Below are positions 7,956 to 15,821 of a stretch of DNA of 64,000 nt, piece by piece; position 1 is the first letter of the stretch; each line of letters starts with the position of its first letter. The translations under genes and the position numbers were made by a program. The notes under the pieces were generated by a model. It was not told the DNA's origin. It did not search any database and worked only from the letters and a program-made list of their open reading frames with translations. Source of the stretch: Streptomyces sp. NBC_01754 (GTDB taxonomy: Bacteria; Actinomycetota; Actinomycetes; Streptomycetales; Streptomycetaceae); contig NZ_CP109132.1 of NCBI RefSeq assembly GCF_035918015.1, positions 806,001-870,000 on the forward strand, read 5' to 3'.

Positions 7956-8020
7956 AACTAGACCCCTATTTCTAACTCTCCTTAACGCGCGAAGGGTTAG
8001 ATAGAAATAAGGGTCTAGTT
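7956..8020. repeat. AT-rich near-perfect palindrome
   Basis: The arm AACTAGACCCCTATTTCTA (from 7956) is mirrored by an arm ending AATAAGGGTCTAGTT at 8020, with a few extra bases in the right arm and about 20 bases of loop. It is the most AT-rich stretch in the window. It could be a cruciform-forming origin remnant, a terminator, or an operator between promoters. It lies just downstream of the integrase gene. Confidence 0.7.
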
Positions 8021-8227
8021 CGTCAAATTGGCCAGACTGACCAGCCTACCGCTACGCAATGTGATCAACTACCGGCCTGTCGCCACTCCTTGGAGTTACC
8101 CACAACCACCTGCGGGCGGCGGAGGCTGCGGTCGACGAGGAGGCAGGCGACGAGGGCGGCTCGGTTTGGCTGTGGAGCGGCTCCAGACGGACCCATCTTC
8201 GTTACCGGACCGTTACCTTACGCGACG

Positions 8228-9985
8228 TCAGTCAGTCTCTTCCTCCGCGATGGCCTCCAGCATCGCGGCCTCAGGATCCTCCTCAGGCTGATACGTGAAC
8301 ACCAGCCGGCTCGGGTTGAACGACCGGCCGCCCTTGACGGCGGCGCGCTTCACCTCCACGCGGACCCGGAACATCCGGTAGAGCTGGTTGTGACCCTGCT
8401 CCCCACGCTCACGGAGCGTCTTGCGCTCCTCCGGATCATCGACGACGAACTCCCCCTCCTCGGTGACGGCCTTGGACCGGAGAATGAGTTCGTTGTGGCG
8501 GTTCCACTCTGTGGCGATCGACCGCCCGGTGTCTTTCAGTACCGTGGTGGCTTCCCTCGTCGGCAGACTCCGCAGCCGCTCCAGCCGGTCCGTCAGGCTC
8601 TTATGCTGGGTGCGGAAGCGATCGACTGCCGACCCCTTGTAGACGCCTGCCCGACGGTCCGCCTCCAACTCGTCAAGCGCGCTTTCCGCGGCCTTGATGT
8701 CACTGGCGTAGCTGACACCTGGGACGTGCTCCTCCAGGACGTACTTCATCCGTCCATGGCGCCGGAGGGATTCCTCCCCGACCCACGCCTCCACGGGCTC
8801 GGCCACGATGTTCACTCCCGGGCAGTCCAGCCCCTTGGACTTCGACGGGCACCGGTAGCGCAATCCGCGGCGGTAGCCGTCGTTTCCCGGCTCGGTGGAG
8901 CCGTCCCTATACATGCGTCCGCCGCACTCGTGGCAGTGCTCGACGTACGTCAAGGGCCCCGCGTTCTTCCGACGGGGCTGTCCCGTGCGGGACCGCTGGG
9001 TCTCGCTCTGAGGTGTCGACTCGATTAGCGCCCGCAGCCGGTCCTGCTCGTCCAGGGTGAGGACGGGGCGGGCAACGAGCACCGGGAGGCCGTCGTCGCC
9101 ACGCACGATCCGGCCCTCGTGGTCCGTGATGACGCCGGCCGTCGTCGGGTTCAGCAGGATGCGGACCAACGTCTCCCGCAGCCACTTGGTTCCCTTGGGC
9201 TCCTTGCCGGCATCGATGAGCCGACAGTCCGATTCAGTCGGCTCCCCTTCGCGGTTGAGCCGCTGCACTTCGGCGTGCGGAGTGGTGGGCGGCTGCCCCG
9301 ACAGGCCGAAGATGTTGTCTGCGGCCTGTCGGATGACGGCGCACCGGCGGGGGTGGTCGTCCAACTTCCAGCCCAGGGACTTACCTGTCTCCGGGTCCTT
9401 TCCCAGATGCACCTTGACGCGTCCGTACGGTACTCGCCCGCCGGGCCACCGGCCCTTCTGGCGCAGGGTGTCACGCGTCTCCTGGGCTCGCTCCTTGATC
9501 ACCTCCAGCTCGTTTTCTGCGAACATGGCGGCGATCCCCGCGAACATGCGGCCCTCCCGGGTGGTCGGGTCGATATTCATGCGGACAGTGTTGATTCGCT
9601 TCCCTTGGTCACGGCACCAGTCCAGGAGGCTGGAGAACCAGACCACCCGCCGGGCCCATCTGTCGACGCGCAGCGCCACCATGCCGTCGTAGGGCTTGGG
9701 CGGTGTCGGGGTGAGCCACTCCGAGAGGTTCTTCCGGTTCCACGGGGATACCTCCCCCGAAACGTCCGTGTCGACGACCACCTCCACGACCACGCCGTGG
9801 GCGACATCTTCGACCCAGCGCCTTCCCTCCTCCGTCTGCCGCTCTACGGACGTACTCTCGTCGGTGTCGCGGCTGAGCCGCACGTACACGATCCAGCGGT
9901 CCCCGGCCGCACTGGCGGCCATGGCTGGGCGGCGGGAGTGCCGGACGTTCCTCCGGCGGGGCTCCGCGGCGCTGATGTCGATCAT
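8228..9985 (-). CDS. large serine recombinase (phage-type integrase)
   Basis: The protein is 585 residues from ATG 9985. The N-terminal resolvase domain holds the catalytic serine (YVRLSRDTDESTS, Ser about 38) and the ALRVDRWARR region. A recombinase domain follows (RQKGRWPGGRVPYG), then a zinc ribbon with Cys about 351, 354, 379 and 388, and a coiled-coil C-terminal part (about 420-480), the standard plan of phiC31-like integrases. AGGAGG lies upstream of the ATG. The frame is open to 10051, but that would cross attR, so the shorter start is preferred. It sits 46 bases inside attR and should catalyse attP x attB integration; excision would need a directionality factor, not identified here. 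Confidence 0.93.
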   Translation of the reverse strand: MIDISAAEPRRRNVRHSRRPAMAASAAGDRWIVYVRLSRDTDESTSVERQTEEGRRWVEDVAHGVVVEVVVDTDVSGEVSPWNRKNLSEWLTPTPPKPYDGMVALRVDRWARRVVWFSSLLDWCRDQGKRINTVRMNIDPTTREGRMFAGIAAMFAENELEVIKERAQETRDTLRQKGRWPGGRVPYGRVKVHLGKDPETGKSLGWKLDDHPRRCAVIRQAADNIFGLSGQPPTTPHAEVQRLNREGEPTESDCRLIDAGKEPKGTKWLRETLVRILLNPTTAGVITDHEGRIVRGDDGLPVLVARPVLTLDEQDRLRALIESTPQSETQRSRTGQPRRKNAGPLTYVEHCHECGGRMYRDGSTEPGNDGYRRGLRYRCPSKSKGLDCPGVNIVAEPVEAWVGEESLRRHGRMKYVLEEHVPGVSYASDIKAAESALDELEADRRAGVYKGSAVDRFRTQHKSLTDRLERLRSLPTREATTVLKDTGRSIATEWNRHNELILRSKAVTEEGEFVVDDPEERKTLRERGEQGHNQLYRMFRVRVEVKRAAVKGGRSFNPSRLVFTYQPEEDPEAAMLEAIAEEETD

Positions 9986-10030
9986 TACTGACTTCCCCCT
10001 CCTCAACTGGTGTGTGAATTCCACTCCGGT

Positions 10031-10037
10031 GATCACG
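10031..10037. repeat. attR core (GATCACG)
   Basis: Right copy of the seven-base core, followed immediately by the resumption of thioesterase coding sequence (Asp-His-Ala-Met-Trp-Phe-His). The integrase start codon is 46 bases to its left. Confidence 0.78.
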
Positions 10038-10211
10038 CCATGTGGTTCCACCGACCGTTCCGGGCGGACGAGTGGTTCCTGTACGACCAGGAGTCGCCGA
10101 TCGCGACGGGCGGGCGGGGGCCTCGCGCGGGGCCGGATCTACGACCGCCGGGGGCGGTTGCTGGTGTCCGTGGTGCAGGAGGGGCTGTTCCGGCGTTTCG
10201 ACGGCGCGTGA
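10031..10211 (+). pseudogene. tesB: acyl-CoA thioesterase II, displaced 3' fragment with frameshift
   Basis: The sequence after attR encodes the second hotdog domain of Tes[31 protein letters not shown], then in another frame [20 protein letters not shown] and GLFRRFDGA to a stop at 10211. The change of frame is explained by one extra C in the run at about 10119-10122. Even if the element excised precisely, the rejoined gene would still be broken unless this is a sequencing error. The fragment has no start or promoter of its own and ends just before a strong hairpin. Confidence 0.88.
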
Positions 10212-10215
10212 GACG

Positions 10216-10262
10216 CACCTGAGCCGGGGCGTGACCCAGGCATGAGGTGCCCGGCTCAGGTG
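10216..10262. terminator. bidirectional hairpin between tesB remnant and DUF6011 gene
   Basis: CACCTGAGCCGGG (10216-10228) pairs perfectly with CCCGGCTCAGGTG (10250-10262), a 13-bp stem. It lies between the converging tesB remnant and the leftward DUF6011 gene, overlapping the stop codon of the latter. Confidence 0.7.
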
Positions 10263-10495
10263 CCGGGCAGCGGGTCCTGTTCCACCTCGTGGCGGCGGGT
10301 GCGGATGTCCGGTCCGGGCGGATGCAGTTTGGCGTCGCAGGCCGGTCCGAGTCCGGTCCGGCGTGACGCCGTACCGGTGAGGGGGCGCCCGCACAGGGCG
10401 CAGTGCACCGGGCTGCGGCGGGCGGGCGGCGGGCCGGCCGTCGGTTCGGGCGTCGGTCCGGACGTCAGTCCGGGGAGCGGCTCGGGGAGTTCCAC
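10256..10495 (-). CDS. DUF6011 small zinc-binding protein
   Basis: This 79-residue protein has a Pro-rich N-terminus and a compact motif CALCGRPLTGTASRRTGLGP followed by a further Cys (ACDAKL), the signature of DUF6011 proteins, which probably bind one zinc. It is read toward the tesB remnant and ends within the shared hairpin. No partner gene is adjacent, and the function is unknown. Confidence 0.7.
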   Translation of the reverse strand: MELPEPLPGLTSGPTPEPTAGPPPARRSPVHCALCGRPLTGTASRRTGLGPACDAKLHPPGPDIRTRRHEVEQDPLPGT

Positions 10496-10651
10496 CCGTG
10501 GATCCTCTCAGGCGCGCGGAGCCGCCGGTACCGGAGCGGGGCATGCCTCAGCCGGGCGTGTCAGGGCCACGGCCTCGCGCCCCTCGCGTTCCGGCTGGAC
10601 CGTCCCTCCGCTTCTGCCCGGGGGCGGCGGCGGACGTGAAAGGATCCGGGC

Positions 10652-11194
10652 ATGACCGAGATCGTTCCCGTGACCGGACCCGAACTGGTCACGTACGCCG
10701 ATGAGCTGGCCGCCCTGCTGGTGGAGACCGTGGAAGGCGGTTCCTCGGTGGGGTTCCTCGCCCCGCTGGGCCGCGACGCCGCCGCGGACTGGTGGCGCGG
10801 GCGGGCCGCGCTGGTCGAGGAAGGTGACCACCAGGTCTGGATCGCCCGGCACGACGAGCGGGTGGTCGGCACGGTCGACCTGGTGAGAGCGTCTCTGCCC
10901 AACGCCCGCCACCGGGCGGAGATCACCGAACTGATGGTCCGTCCCTCGGCCCGCGGCCAGGGCGTCGGCCGGGCACTGCTCACTGCCGTCGAGCGGTCGG
11001 CCGCCGCTTCCGGGCTCAGCCTGCTGGTCCTGGGGACGGAGACGGGTGGCGCCGCCGAGGAACTCTACCGTTCGGCGGGGTGGAAGCAATACGGTGCGAT
11101 CCCGGCGTACGCCGGTGACCCGTCCGGTGCGCTGCGCGCAACCACGTTCTACTTCCGGGTGATCGGCCCTCTCAACGCTCTCGCGCCACAATGA
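10652..11194 (+). CDS. GNAT-family N-acetyltransferase
   Basis: The 180-residue protein carries the GNAT fold with the acetyl-CoA loop VRPSARGQGVGRALL (about residues 92-107) and a C-terminal YRSAGW segment. The substrate cannot be told from sequence. The downstream peroxidase gene is read in the same direction and starts 32 bases later, so the two may be cotranscribed. ATG 10652 follows GAAAGGAT, a reasonable ribosome site. Confidence 0.88.
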   Translation: MTEIVPVTGPELVTYADELAALLVETVEGGSSVGFLAPLGRDAAADWWRGRAALVEEGDHQVWIARHDERVVGTVDLVRASLPNARHRAEITELMVRPSARGQGVGRALLTAVERSAAASGLSLLVLGTETGGAAEELYRSAGWKQYGAIPAYAGDPSGALRATTFYFRVIGPLNALAPQ

Positions 11195-11226
11195 GACCGA
11201 ACGACACACGACCGAGGAGAGCACCC

Positions 11227-11718
11227 ATGCCCCTGCACGAGATCCCGCTGCGCACCCTCGCCGGTGAGCCCACCACCCTGGGCTCCTTCGAGGGCTCGGC
11301 GGTGCTGCTGGTGAACGTCGCGTCCCAGTGCGGGCTCACTCCGCAGTACGCCGGCCTGGAGCGCCTCCAGAAGGAGTACGGAAGCCGGGGGTTCACCGTG
11401 GTCGGGGTGCCCTGCAACCAGTTCGCGGGCCAGGAGCCGGGCACCGCCGAGGAGATCGGGACCTTCTGCTCGGCGACGTACGGCGTGAGCTTCCCGCTGC
11501 TGGAGAAGACCGAGGTCAACGGCGAGGGCCGGCATCCGCTGTACGCGGAGCTGACGAAGCTCGCGGACGCCGAGGGTGCGGCGGGCGACGTCCAGTGGAA
11601 CTTCGAGAAGTTCCTGATCTCGCCGGCCGGTGAGCCGGTCGCCCGGATCCGGCCGGGCGTCGAGCCGGAGGCCCCCGAGGTCGTCTCCGTGATCGAGGCG
11701 AACCTGCCGCGGCGGTAG
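11227..11718 (+). CDS. glutathione peroxidase-family thiol peroxidase
   Basis: The chosen ATG 11227 (preceded by GAGGAGAG) gives 163 residues, normal for the family. NVASQCGLTPQY carries the peroxidatic Cys at about residue 35, followed by CNQFAGQEPG with the conserved Gln and VQWNFEKFLI with the conserved Trp/Asn. As in other bacteria, a Cys codon replaces selenocysteine. Actinomycetes mostly lack glutathione, so thioredoxin or mycothiol is the likelier reductant. It reduces peroxides in the cytoplasm. An upstream ATG at 11191 overlaps the acetyltransferase stop and is less likely. Confidence 0.9.
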   Translation: MPLHEIPLRTLAGEPTTLGSFEGSAVLLVNVASQCGLTPQYAGLERLQKEYGSRGFTVVGVPCNQFAGQEPGTAEEIGTFCSATYGVSFPLLEKTEVNGEGRHPLYAELTKLADAEGAAGDVQWNFEKFLISPAGEPVARIRPGVEPEAPEVVSVIEANLPRR

Positions 11719-11778
11719 GACGTGCCGGGAGGGGCGGACCGCCGTCCGCCCCTCCCCGCCCTGTCGCCGGCGGTTCCG

Positions 11779-13005
11779 TCAGCGGATCGGCATGCCGGAC
11801 AGGGTGCGGGCGATCACCAGGCGCTGGATCTCGCTCGTACCCTCGAAGATGGTGTAGATCGCGGCGTCCCGGTGCATCCGCTCGACCGGGTACTCCCGGG
11901 TGTAGCCGTTGCCGCCGAGGATCTGGACGGCCTGCGCGGTGACGGACTTCGCCGTCTCGCTGGCGAAGAGCTTGGACATCGACCCCTCGGCGGAGGTGAA
12001 CTGCTTGCCGGTGGTGGCCATCCAGGAGGCGCGCCACACCAGGAGCCGGGCGGCGTCGATCCGGGTGCGCATGTCGGCCAGCTGGAAGGCGATGCCCTGG
12101 TTGTCGATGATCGGGCGGCCGAACTGGCTGCGGGTCTTGGCGTAGTCCAGGGCCACCTCGTACGCGGCGCGGGCGGTGCCGACCGCCATCGCGCCGACGG
12201 CCGGACGCGACGCCTCGAACGTGGCCATCGCGGCGTTCTTCAGGCGCTCGCCGCCGGACTTGGCGCGCTCGCGCGCCCGGGCGAGGCGCTCGTCCAGCTT
12301 CTCCTTGCCGCCGAGCAGGCAGCTGCCGGGGACGCGGACGTCCTCCAGGACGACCTCGGCGGTGTGTGAGGCGCGGATGCCGTGCTTCTTGAACTTCTGG
12401 CCCTGGGTCAGGCCCGGGGTCTGCGGCGGCACGATGAAGGAGGCGTGCCCCTTGGAGCCCAGCTCGGGGTCGACGACCGCGACCACGACATGGACGTTGG
12501 CGATACCGCCGTTGGTCGCCCAGGTCTTGGTGCCGTTGAGGACCCATTCGTCCTTGGCCTCGTCGTACACCGCGCGGGTCCGCATCGAGGCGACGTCCGA
12601 ACCGGCGTCCGGCTCCGAGGAGCAGAAGGCGGCGAGCTTCACGTCGTCGGCGTCGCCGTACATCTGCGGGATCCAGGTGCCTATCTGCTCCTCGGTGCCG
12701 TTGGCGAGGACGCCGACGGCCGCCAGGCCCGTACCGACGATGGACAGGGCGATGCCCGCGTCGCCCCAGAAGAGCTCCTCCATGGCCACGGGGACGCCCA
12801 GACCCGTAGGGTCGAAGTACTGCTGGGCGTAGAAGTCGAGGGAGTAGATGCCTACCTTGGCCGCCTCCTGGATGACGGGCCAGGGCGTTTCCTCACGCTC
12901 GTCCCACTCGGATGCGGCCGGGCGGATCACGTCCGCGGCGAAGCCGTGCAGCCAGTCACGGACCTGCTTCTGATCGTCGTTGAGCTCGAACGTGAACTCG
13001 GCCAT
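11779..13005 (-). CDS. acyl-CoA dehydrogenase
   Basis: The 408-residue protein has the three-domain acyl-CoA dehydrogenase layout: an N-terminal helical domain ([13 protein letters not shown]), the beta domain with [14 protein letters not shown] and TKTWATNGG, and the C-terminal domain with [29 protein letters not shown] and [20 protein letters not shown], which contains the Glu used as catalytic base. It is an FAD enzyme of fatty-acid or branched-chain beta-oxidation. It is divergently transcribed from a TetR gene, with a 19-bp palindrome between them, so it is probably that regulator's target. Confidence 0.95.
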   Translation of the reverse strand: MAEFTFELNDDQKQVRDWLHGFAADVIRPAASEWDEREETPWPVIQEAAKVGIYSLDFYAQQYFDPTGLGVPVAMEELFWGDAGIALSIVGTGLAAVGVLANGTEEQIGTWIPQMYGDADDVKLAAFCSSEPDAGSDVASMRTRAVYDEAKDEWVLNGTKTWATNGGIANVHVVVAVVDPELGSKGHASFIVPPQTPGLTQGQKFKKHGIRASHTAEVVLEDVRVPGSCLLGGKEKLDERLARARERAKSGGERLKNAAMATFEASRPAVGAMAVGTARAAYEVALDYAKTRSQFGRPIIDNQGIAFQLADMRTRIDAARLLVWRASWMATTGKQFTSAEGSMSKLFASETAKSVTAQAVQILGGNGYTREYPVERMHRDAAIYTIFEGTSEIQRLVIARTLSGMPIR

Positions 13006-13036
13006 GTTGCCTCCATGCGCTTCCGGACCACACCAT

Positions 13037-13055
13037 GTGTTACCTACGGTAACAC
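13037..13055. promoter_or_regulatory. TetR-type operator palindrome
   Basis: GTGTTACC TAC GGTAACAC is a perfect 8-bp inverted repeat with a 3-base centre, 31 bases upstream of the acyl-CoA dehydrogenase start. A further half-site (GTTACC) follows at 13062-13067, and GTGTTACG lies nearer the TetR gene. It is the most likely binding site for the divergent regulator. Confidence 0.65.
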
Positions 13056-13182
13056 CAGTCTGTTACCAGCAAGTAGCCCCTGTCAACCGGCCCGCTCGGT
13101 CTCCGCGCGCCACGGCACGGGGTGTTACGTTGCCCGGGCACCAGGAGATCGCGGACGGCAGGGCGGGCGGGGAGAGACCAGC

Positions 13183-13833
13183 ATGGAGACCACACAAGGG
13201 GCCGAGCGGCAGCGGACGGCGGCCGAGAGCCGCCGCCGGGAACTGCTCGAGGCCGCGGACCGGGTGGTGCTCAGGGACGGTCCGCAGGCGTCGATGAACG
13301 CGATCGCGGCCGAGGCCGGGATCACCAAGCCGATCCTCTACCGCCACTTCGGCGACAAGGGCGGCCTGTACCGCGCGCTCGCCCAACGCCACACGGACGC
13401 CCTGCTGAGCGCCCTGCGGGCCGCACTGGACGCCCCGGCCAACCGGCGGGAGCGGGTCGAGGCGACGCTGGACACCTACCTCGCGGCCATCGAGGCGCGT
13501 CCGCAGGTCTACCGCTTCCTGATGCACCCGTCCGAGGACGCGGCCTCCGCCGCCGAGCGGGGTTTCGACGTCGGCCGGCACTCCGCGCCGCTGCTGCGCC
13601 GGCTCGGCGAAGAGCTGGGCAAGGTGATCGCCGAGCGCGTCGATCCGGGCCCGGACAGCGAGCAGACGGCCCGTATCTGGGGCCACGGCATCGTGGGCAT
13701 GATGCACGCTGCGGGCGACTGGTGGCTGGGCGACCGCCCGTGCTCGCGCGAGCAGTTGGTACACAGCCTCGCGGACCTGCTGTGGGGCAGGCTGGCCGAG
13801 GTGGGCGACCTGCCGGGCGGCCCGGGCTTCTGA
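13183..13833 (+). CDS. TetR-family transcriptional regulator
   Basis: The 216-residue product has an N-terminal TetR helix-turn-helix (about residues 18-65; AAEAGITKPILYRHFGDKGG) and a helical ligand-binding domain. It is divergent from acyl-CoA dehydrogenase across a 177-base gap holding the GTGTTACC palindrome. It probably represses the dehydrogenase and itself, released by an acyl-CoA or related ligand; that is inference from layout. Start at ATG 13183 after GGGGAGAGA. Confidence 0.9.
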   Translation: METTQGAERQRTAAESRRRELLEAADRVVLRDGPQASMNAIAAEAGITKPILYRHFGDKGGLYRALAQRHTDALLSALRAALDAPANRRERVEATLDTYLAAIEARPQVYRFLMHPSEDAASAAERGFDVGRHSAPLLRRLGEELGKVIAERVDPGPDSEQTARIWGHGIVGMMHAAGDWWLGDRPCSREQLVHSLADLLWGRLAEVGDLPGGPGF

Positions 13834-13887
13834 GGCGGCCGCACACCGCCGTACGGGCTCGACGGACCCGGACGAGGGGAATCCGGA

Positions 13888-14433
13888 TCAGTCCGTACGC
13901 GCCCACGGCGCCCGCCGGGCCGCACGCAGCACCCGGCGCCTGCGCAGGCCGGTCAGCCGGTCCGGGTAGACCGTGCCCTCCAGGTGGTCGCACTCGTGCT
14001 GGAGGCAGCGGGCGAACCAGCCGGTGCCGGCGACACGTACCGGCTCGCCCGTCATGGTCCTGCCCTCGAGCACGGTCCGGTCGAATCGAGGGGTGCCCGC
14101 TTCGAGACCGGGGAGCGAGAGGCAGCCCTCCGGCCCGCGCACGGTGATCCCGTCCGCCTCCACCCGTACCGGATTGACGAGGTGCCCCAGGTGCCTGACC
14201 TCGTCGTCGTCCGGGCAGTCGTACACGAACACCCGGAGCGGGACGCCGATCTGGTTCGCGGCGAGCCCGACACCCTGTGCCGCGTACATGGTCGCGAACA
14301 TGTCCTCGATCAGTGCCTCGAGCGACGGTCCGAAGTCCGTGACCTCCTCGCAGGGGCTGTGCAGCGCCGGGTCGCCGAGCAGACTCATGGGGCGAACCAG
14401 TCCGGAACTGCCGGGGATCGGGCGATTTCGCAT
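13888..14433 (-). CDS. def: peptide deformylase
   Basis: The enzyme removes the N-formyl group from new proteins. All three metal-site motifs are present: GVGLAANQIG, EGCLSLP with the metal-binding Cys, and HECDH (about residues 146-150) with the two His ligands and catalytic Glu. From ATG 14433 it is 181 residues with a basic C-terminal tail (LRRRRVLRAARRA); the frame is open far upstream, but that part is not homologous. Streptomyces usually have several deformylase paralogues, so this may be a secondary copy. It is divergent from murT. Confidence 0.92.
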   Translation of the reverse strand: MRNRPIPGSSGLVRPMSLLGDPALHSPCEEVTDFGPSLEALIEDMFATMYAAQGVGLAANQIGVPLRVFVYDCPDDDEVRHLGHLVNPVRVEADGITVRGPEGCLSLPGLEAGTPRFDRTVLEGRTMTGEPVRVAGTGWFARCLQHECDHLEGTVYPDRLTGLRRRRVLRAARRAPWARTD

Positions 14434-14548
14434 GGGGAGAAGCGTACGTTCCACGTGACCTCCACGTATCCCGTGGTGCCATGGTGCGGGCGGCACGCCG
14501 GACATCGATAGGCTGGGGCGCGGACTGACGCAAGGAGGATCTAGGACG

Positions 14549-15787
14549 ATGGCAGGCAACACGGAGCCGTTGTCGCCGCGGGCCAAGCTCGCCGTGACGG
14601 CGGGCAAGGCCGCGGCGGCGGTGTCGCGCGCCGCGGGGCGCGGCAGCGGATCGGTGATCGGCGGCCGGGTGGCGCTCAAGCTCGACCCCGACCTGCTGGG
14701 GCGGCTGGCGCAGCACCTGGACGTGATCCTCGTATCCGCGACGAACGGCAAGACGACCACGACCCGGCTGATCGCGGAGGCCCTGCGGGCCGCCGGCCCC
14801 GTCGTGTCGAACGCGCTCGGCGCCAACATGCCCGCGGGGATCACCTCCGCCCTGGCCGGCGGCTCGGACGCGAAGTACGGCGTGATCGAGGTCGACGAGA
14901 AGTACCTCGCGGGGGTCGCTCGCGACACCACGCCGAAGGTGATCGCGCTGCTCAACCTCTCCCGCGACCAGCTGGACCGGGCCGCGGAGACCCGGATGCT
15001 GGCCGAGAAGTGGCGTGAGGGGCTGTCAGGTTCGAAGGCCGTGATCGTGGCCAACGCGGACGACCCGCTGATCGTCTGGGCCGCTTCCTCCTCCCCCAAC
15101 GTGGTGTGGGTGGCTGCGGGGCAGGCCTGGAAGGACGACGCCTGGTCCTGCCCGTCCTGCGGCGGTGTGATGCAGCGCCCCGGCGACGACTGGTTCTGCG
15201 GCGAGTGCGGTTTCCGCCGCCCCGCGCCGAGTTGGGCGCTCAACGGCGACTACGTGCTGGACCCGCACGGTTCCGCGTGGCCGATCCACCTCCAGCTGCC
15301 GGGCCGCGCCAACAAGGCGAACGCCACCAGTTCGGCCGCCGTCGCCGCGGTGTTCGGCGTGCCGCCGCAGGTCGCCCTGGAGCGCATGTACCAGGTGCAG
15401 GCGGTGGCCGGCCGCTACGACGTGATCACGTTCATGGCCCGCGAGCTGCGGCTGCTGCTGGCGAAGAACCCGGCCGGCTGGCTCGAGACGTTCTCCCTGA
15501 TCGATCCGCCGCCCACCCCGGTGATCCTCTCGGTGAACGCCCGCGGCGCCGACGGCACCGACACCTCGTGGCTGTGGGACGTGGACTACACCCAGCTGTA
15601 CGGCCACCCCATCTTCGTGCTCGGTGACCGCAAGCTGGACCTCGCCGTCCGGCTGGAGGTCGCCGGGCTGGACTTCCGTGTCTGCGAGTCGCTGGACGAG
15701 GCCGTCCAGATGGCGCCGCCCGGCCGCATCGAGGTCATCGCCAACTACACCGCCTTCCAGGATCTGCGCCGTCGTGTCGGCAACTGA
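14549..15787 (+). CDS. murT: MurT, ligase subunit of lipid II isoglutaminyl synthase
   Basis: The 412-residue protein is a Mur ligase-like ATPase with ATNGKTT (about residues 64-70), the Mur central domain, and a four-Cys zinc ribbon inserted at about 201-220 (CPSCGG and FCGECG) that is characteristic of MurT. A DUF1727 C-terminal domain follows. With GatD, encoded 34 bases downstream, it amidates the D-Glu of the peptidoglycan stem peptide to isoglutamine. AGGAGG lies upstream of ATG 14549. Confidence 0.93.
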   Translation: MAGNTEPLSPRAKLAVTAGKAAAAVSRAAGRGSGSVIGGRVALKLDPDLLGRLAQHLDVILVSATNGKTTTTRLIAEALRAAGPVVSNALGANMPAGITSALAGGSDAKYGVIEVDEKYLAGVARDTTPKVIALLNLSRDQLDRAAETRMLAEKWREGLSGSKAVIVANADDPLIVWAASSSPNVVWVAAGQAWKDDAWSCPSCGGVMQRPGDDWFCGECGFRRPAPSWALNGDYVLDPHGSAWPIHLQLPGRANKANATSSAAVAAVFGVPPQVALERMYQVQAVAGRYDVITFMARELRLLLAKNPAGWLETFSLIDPPPTPVILSVNARGADGTDTSWLWDVDYTQLYGHPIFVLGDRKLDLAVRLEVAGLDFRVCESLDEAVQMAPPGRIEVIANYTAFQDLRRRVGN

Positions 15788-15821
15788 CCCCCGCGCGGGC
15801 GACCCCCGGAGAGGACGAAGC

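Larger units (their letters stand above)
7855..8227. other. gene-free centre of the element
   Basis: No convincing gene lies between the small frame starting at 7854 and the integrase stop at 8228. The stretch holds a tandem 9-mer (7931-7948), a long AT-rich palindrome (7956-8020), and then about 200 bases of mixed composition with no frame resembling a known protein. Its AT content stands out sharply from the chromosome, as origins and strong promoters often do. Confidence 0.6.
5094..10037. mobile_element. integrative element with a large serine recombinase, inserted in tesB
   Basis: The element is bounded by the direct repeat GATCACG (5094-5100 and 10031-10037), giving a unit of 4,937 bp. 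Joining the sequence left of the first copy to that right of the second restores a continuous TesB motif ([11 protein letters not shown]), which defines the original attB. The only recombination enzyme is the serine integrase next to the right end. All recognisable genes are read leftward: integrase, two poor small frames, a three-gene regulatory cassette and two small proteins. No replication, transfer, capsid or packaging gene is visible, so this is either a very small genomic island or the remnant of a phage or plasmid. Confidence 0.88.

Noticed and set aside
7663..7956. 97-codon minus-strand frame beginning MPFCPGCPG
   Set aside because: Its composition is noise-like and it crosses the ribosome site at 7854; only the shorter stretch inside it is kept, at low confidence.
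8028..9991. Plus-strand frames across the integrase gene
   Set aside because: They are antisense shadows of the integrase, with no ribosome sites or recognised motifs.
5094..10037. Insertion sequence or transposon explanation for the tesB interruption
   Set aside because: There is no transposase, no terminal inverted repeat, and the boundary repeat is a short att-like core with a serine integrase next to it.
9986..10051. Longer integrase starting at 10051
   Set aside because: That start lies outside the element across attR, and a good ribosome site and family-like N-terminus support ATG 9985.
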